Assembly: GCA_028290085.1 (NCBI GenBank)
Contig: JAQGKN010000578.1
Span: 1-9,216, forward strand
Origin: Hyphomicrobiales bacterium
Lineage (GTDB): Bacteria; Pseudomonadota; Alphaproteobacteria; Rhizobiales; Beijerinckiaceae
Length of the DNA: 9,216 nt
Reading direction: 5' to 3'
The stretch's first letter is position 1. Each line of letters opens with the position of its first letter. The translations under genes were made by a program, and so were the position numbers. Below, piece by piece: positions 7,126 to 9,216 of the stretch. Under the pieces are notes generated by a model. That model was not told where the DNA came from. It was given only the letters and a program-made list of their open reading frames with translations, and ran no database searches.

Positions 7126-7746
7126 ATGAATGCCCTCATGATTCTGCTTGCCGATGACGACCCGCTGGTGCGCGGCGTTATCGCAGAAGAGATCGAGGAA
7201 GCCGGCCATCGTGTGCTGCCCGTCAAGAGCGGACAAGATGCATTGGAGGCGCTTGAATCAGAGACCTTCGACATTTTCCTCGTTGATTATGCCATGCCCG
7301 GCATGATGGGATTGGAAGTGGCGGAACGCGCTAAGGAACGCTTTCCGGGCCTCCCCGTCGCCATTCTCACGGGCTATGGCGAGTTGCTCGAAATCACTGG
7401 GCGCCAGGGCTCTTTCCCGGTCATCGCCAAGGGACGCATGGAGGCAATGCTCAACGCCATCGTCGCCGTGGCGGGCGGTGAAAGCCTGCCGCCGCCGTCC
7501 TCGCCAGAAAGCCGGTGGGAGGCGATCCAGCGCCGCATGGCCGTGACAGCAAATTCGCAACTTGTGGGAGAGACCCTGCGAACTCTCTACGCAGAGCCCT
7601 CGCCCGAGCCGATGTCCGAACAGCTCGAGGCCTTTTTGGGCGATGCCCTCGAACCGCAGGCGGCACACGCGGCCCCCGACGAGGCATTGCCCGCCGGAGA
7701 AAATAATGTCGAGCGGCAGTCCTCCGCTGCGAAACCCGCTTTTTGA
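7126..7746 (+). CDS. Response regulator: receiver domain with NepR-like C-terminal segment
   Basis: This 206-residue protein starts with a phosphorylatable receiver domain (about 1-117). The acidic pocket is LADDDP (8-13), the phospho-acceptor is Asp54 in FLVDYAMPG, the switch Thr is Thr82 in ILTGYG, and the conserved Lys is Lys102 in VIAKG. No DNA-binding or enzymatic output domain follows. Instead there is a Pro-rich linker (121-127) and a helical segment at 147-176, VGETLRTLYAEPSPEPMSEQ and onward. Its pattern G-x2-LR-x-LY-x5-EP-x4-L matches, at the same spacing, the core of the NepR anti-sigma factors (recalled form iGxxLRxlYxxxxxEPvPdrfxxLL). The last 30 residues look disordered. I chose the ATG at 7126 because AAGGA at 7113-7117 is 8 bases upstream; an earlier ATG at 7117 overlaps that site. 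It is followed 53 bases later by a degenerate receiver gene. It may tune the general stress response; that role is inferred. Confidence 0.82.
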   Translation: MNALMILLADDDPLVRGVIAEEIEEAGHRVLPVKSGQDALEALESETFDIFLVDYAMPGMMGLEVAERAKERFPGLPVAILTGYGELLEITGRQGSFPVIAKGRMEAMLNAIVAVAGGESLPPPSSPESRWEAIQRRMAVTANSQLVGETLRTLYAEPSPEPMSEQLEAFLGDALEPQAAHAAPDEALPAGENNVERQSSAAKPAF

Positions 7747-7799
7747 AAAGTAGCCTCGCGGTTCCTGCCGTGAAGCATCGCTGACGGAAGGAGAATGCC

Positions 7800-8168
7800 G
7801 TGGGACAAGCCCAAAGTACGGCGCGAGCCCTGGTCATCGGGGAACGCGAAAAGACCCGCCAGATTGCCTCGACGCTGATCGAGGAGAGCGGATTTCAGGT
7901 CACCGAGGCTGCGACCTTCGCCGAGGCGACGAGGTTGCTGGAGCGCGATGCACACGGACTGACGCTCGTCTTCGCGGAAGCCGCCGATGGTGAGGAAGCG
8001 CAGGCGCTCGCGCATCATATTTCGCGGCGTTGGCCGTGGATCCGCGTCCTCGTCTCGTTCGATCCTGCCTTGATGCTGGACTATGAATTGCCGCGCGTCG
8101 CTGCGCGGCTTCGCCAGCCGTGGTATCCGCTCGACCTCCTCATCGAGGCTGAGCGTGTGATGCACTAG
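7800..8168 (+). CDS. Degenerate (pseudo-)receiver domain protein
   Basis: This 122-residue protein has the alternating beta/alpha pattern of a response regulator receiver domain: ARALVIGEREKTRQIASTL (8-26), LTLVFAEA (54-61), WIRVLVSF (80-87) and RLRQPWYPLDLLIEA (103-117). The key residues are missing. Phe58 or Ala59 stands where the phospho-acceptor Asp should be, Ser86 replaces the switch Thr, and Gln106 replaces the Lys of the usual Lys-Pro, although Pro107 is kept. Phosphorylation is therefore unlikely, and it probably acts through fixed protein contacts. The GTG start follows GGAAGGAGA (7785-7793); the ATG at 7795 is out of frame. It lies 53 bases after the response regulator gene with no terminator between, so the two are probably co-transcribed and may interact. 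No additional domain is present. Confidence 0.75.
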   Translation: MGQAQSTARALVIGEREKTRQIASTLIEESGFQVTEAATFAEATRLLERDAHGLTLVFAEAADGEEAQALAHHISRRWPWIRVLVSFDPALMLDYELPRVAARLRQPWYPLDLLIEAERVMH

Positions 8169-8183
8169 CCTTCATGCTGCCTT

Positions 8184-8229
8184 TTAGCACAGCTTATAGC
8201 GTCACTCGTTCTGTTTTTAGCTGTGCTAT
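8184..8229. promoter_or_regulatory. Probable operator of the XRE regulator: inverted repeat with TTAGC half-sites
   Basis: TAGCACAGCT (8185-8194) and AGCTGTGCTA (8219-8228) are a perfect 10-bp inverted repeat with a 24-base spacer; the arm centres are 34 bases apart. Within it, TTAGC occurs at 8184-8188 and 8217-8221, ATAGC at 8196-8200, and the inverted form GCTAT at 8225-8229. This arrangement of repeated half-sites directly before an XRE-type gene suits an autoregulated operator. No T-run follows either arm, which argues against an intrinsic terminator for the upstream gene. Confidence 0.5.
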
Positions 8230-8265
8230 CGAGACAAGCGGGAAAGCTTGGAATAACAATGAGCT

Positions 8266-8592
8266 ATGGCAAAGGTCAGAGTTAATCCAGCGACGACGCG
8301 AACGACGAGGATTCGCGCTTGGCGCAAGTATCGCGGCATGACGCTCGAAACCGTCGCCGAGAGGGTCGGCGTCACAGCTGGTTCGCTCTCCCAATTGGAG
8401 CGCGGTGACATCAGCTACACGCAACCTATGCTGGAAGCGCTCGCTAGTGTATTTGACTGCGAACCGCATGATCTCCTCATCCGCGACCCCGCTGAGACGG
8501 AGAGTGTCTGGAGCCTGTGGTCGAAGGCCACTCCGAGCCAGCAACGGCAGATCGTCGACATCCTCAAAACGCTTCTGGCCGTCGAACGGTAG
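8266..8592 (+). CDS. XRE/Cro-type helix-turn-helix transcriptional regulator
   Basis: This 108-residue protein has one helix-turn-helix domain at about 16-72. IRAWRKYRGMTLETVAERVG leads into the turn, VTAGSLSQLERG is the recognition helix, and YTQPMLEALASVFDCEPHDLL completes the five-helix bundle. The N-terminal 15 residues are basic. The C-terminal part (75-108, VWSLWSKATPSQQRQIVDIL and onward) is a short helical tail, probably for dimerisation; no ligand-binding domain or peptidase is present. Such proteins occur both as chromosomal regulators and as remnants of phage repressors, but no other phage gene is nearby. The ribosome binding site is weak (TTGGAA about 12 bases upstream). The inverted repeat at 8184-8229 upstream suggests that it represses itself. 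Other targets are unknown; the convergent antiporter gene has no obvious link. Confidence 0.88.
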   Translation: MAKVRVNPATTRTTRIRAWRKYRGMTLETVAERVGVTAGSLSQLERGDISYTQPMLEALASVFDCEPHDLLIRDPAETESVWSLWSKATPSQQRQIVDILKTLLAVER

Positions 8593-8691
8593 CGGGTATT
8601 TCCCGGTGGGCTCGCCAAGGGTTCGGCGCCTTTTGTCATAACCCGATTTGAGCGTTAGCGGTACAATAGAAATGCCCCGCCAGAATGTAGC

Positions 8692-9216
8692 TCAACTATA
8701 ATCCGCATCTGCCTCCACCTGTTGCTGTTTCTCGTGAGTATCCTGCGCAACGCGTTGCTCGCGTCGATGGTCCAGGCGCCGCATGACCGGCGTAACACTC
8801 ACGCCGTGCAGGACGACCGATATCAGGATGATGAGAGCGACGGTGCTCCACAGCAGATCCGGCGCTTCGAAGCGCGCCCGTCCCAATGCGAAGGCGATGT
8901 AATACATCGTGCCGATGCCGCGGATGCCGAAGAAGCTGACGATCGCCTTTTCTTCGCGGGCTTTCGGGACGCCGGCAAGGCCGATCCAGCCGCTGAGCGG
9001 ACGCACAACGAAGACCGCAAGGAGTGCCAGGACGACGGCTGGCCATGTCATTGCAGCAAGAAGGCCTCCGCCTGTCAGCGCCCCGCCGAAAAGGACGAGG
9101 ACGATCATCATAAGCAGGCGCTCGGACTGCTCGCTGAAGTCATGCAATTTCTCATGATAGCTGTGTCCACGCTCGACGGAGCGAAAGGCGAGCGCGGCGA
9201 CGAAGACCGCCGTGAA
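8692..9216 (-). CDS. Cation:proton antiporter, NhaP/CPA1 type, C-terminal part (cut by window edge)
   Basis: This is the C-terminal 174 residues of an integral membrane exchanger that trades protons for Na+ or K+ across the inner membrane. The frame is open to position 9216 with no start codon in view, so the gene continues past the right edge. Visible pieces are FTAVFVAALAFRS at the edge, then SEQSERLLMMIVLVLFGGAL, a hydrophobic pair ending in VVRPLSGWIGL, the conserved SFFGIRGIGTMYYIAFALG membrane segment, and a last helix with VVLHGVSVTPVMRRLD, typical of this family's end. The last 30 residues are a soluble charged tail (Arg, Gln, Glu, Asp). The gene ends at the TGA complementary to 8692-8694 and converges on the XRE gene with 99 bases between. 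Ion specificity cannot be judged from this portion. Confidence 0.88.
   Translation of the reverse strand, partial: FTAVFVAALAFRSVERGHSYHEKLHDFSEQSERLLMMIVLVLFGGALTGGGLLAAMTWPAVVLALLAVFVVRPLSGWIGLAGVPKAREEKAIVSFFGIRGIGTMYYIAFALGRARFEAPDLLWSTVALIILISVVLHGVSVTPVMRRLDHRREQRVAQDTHEKQQQVEADADYS

Noticed and set aside
8593..8637. Possible intrinsic terminator after the XRE gene
   Set aside because: The short CGGG/CCCG and AAGG/CCTT stems are only 4 bp, and the following T stretch is just four bases, so support is too weak.
9141..9147. TTG at 9147 as start of a short 151-residue antiporter
   Set aside because: The frame stays open to the window edge, and the residues upstream continue the family's membrane segment, so this is the tail of a longer gene.

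Overview
The window is GC-rich, with strong G/C preference at third codon positions, tightly packed genes and clear Shine-Dalgarno sequences. Its gene content is two TRAP-type solute-binding proteins, a trifunctional-type PutA lineage enzyme without a DNA-binding domain, single-domain response regulators, GGAAC-type candidate promoters and an NhaP-type antiporter. This points to an alphaproteobacterium, most likely Hyphomicrobiales (Rhizobiales). The genus cannot be told from the sequence. It looks like ordinary chromosome: no rRNA, tRNA, CRISPR array, transposase or integrase was seen.

Layout. On the minus strand, 54-1073 encodes a Tat-exported DctP-type TRAP solute-binding protein. Its membrane subunits would lie beyond the left edge. 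A 202-bp AT-richer divergent region separates it from a plus-strand block. That block holds a TAXI-family solute-binding protein (1276-2400), a membrane-anchored protein with a Sel1/TPR-like C-terminus (2622-3419), and a 1029-residue proline dehydrogenase/L-glutamate-gamma-semialdehyde dehydrogenase, PutA (GTG start, 3498-6587). Together these suggest periplasmic capture of organic acids or similar solutes, plus conversion of proline to glutamate.

The second half (6588-8265) is more regulatory. It holds a small secreted protein with repeated PxPY motifs (6670-6951) and a receiver-domain response regulator whose C-terminal tail resembles the anti-sigma factor NepR (7126-7746). Next comes a degenerate receiver-like protein lacking the phospho-acceptor aspartate (7800-8168). 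The small secreted protein and the response regulator are each preceded by AGGGAACC followed, at identical spacing, by a GTT-containing -10-like element. This resembles promoters of the alphaproteobacterial general-stress sigma factor EcfG. If the NepR similarity is real, the locus could be an accessory branch of the PhyR-NepR-EcfG partner switch, built as a REC-NepR fusion with a pseudo-receiver partner. This is the most interesting hypothesis here, and it is inference from motifs read by eye.

The right end has an XRE/Cro-type repressor-like gene (8266-8592). It is preceded by a perfect 10-bp inverted repeat with TTAGC half-sites, a probable autoregulatory operator. The window closes with the C-terminal 174 residues of a cation:proton antiporter on the minus strand, which enters from the right edge.
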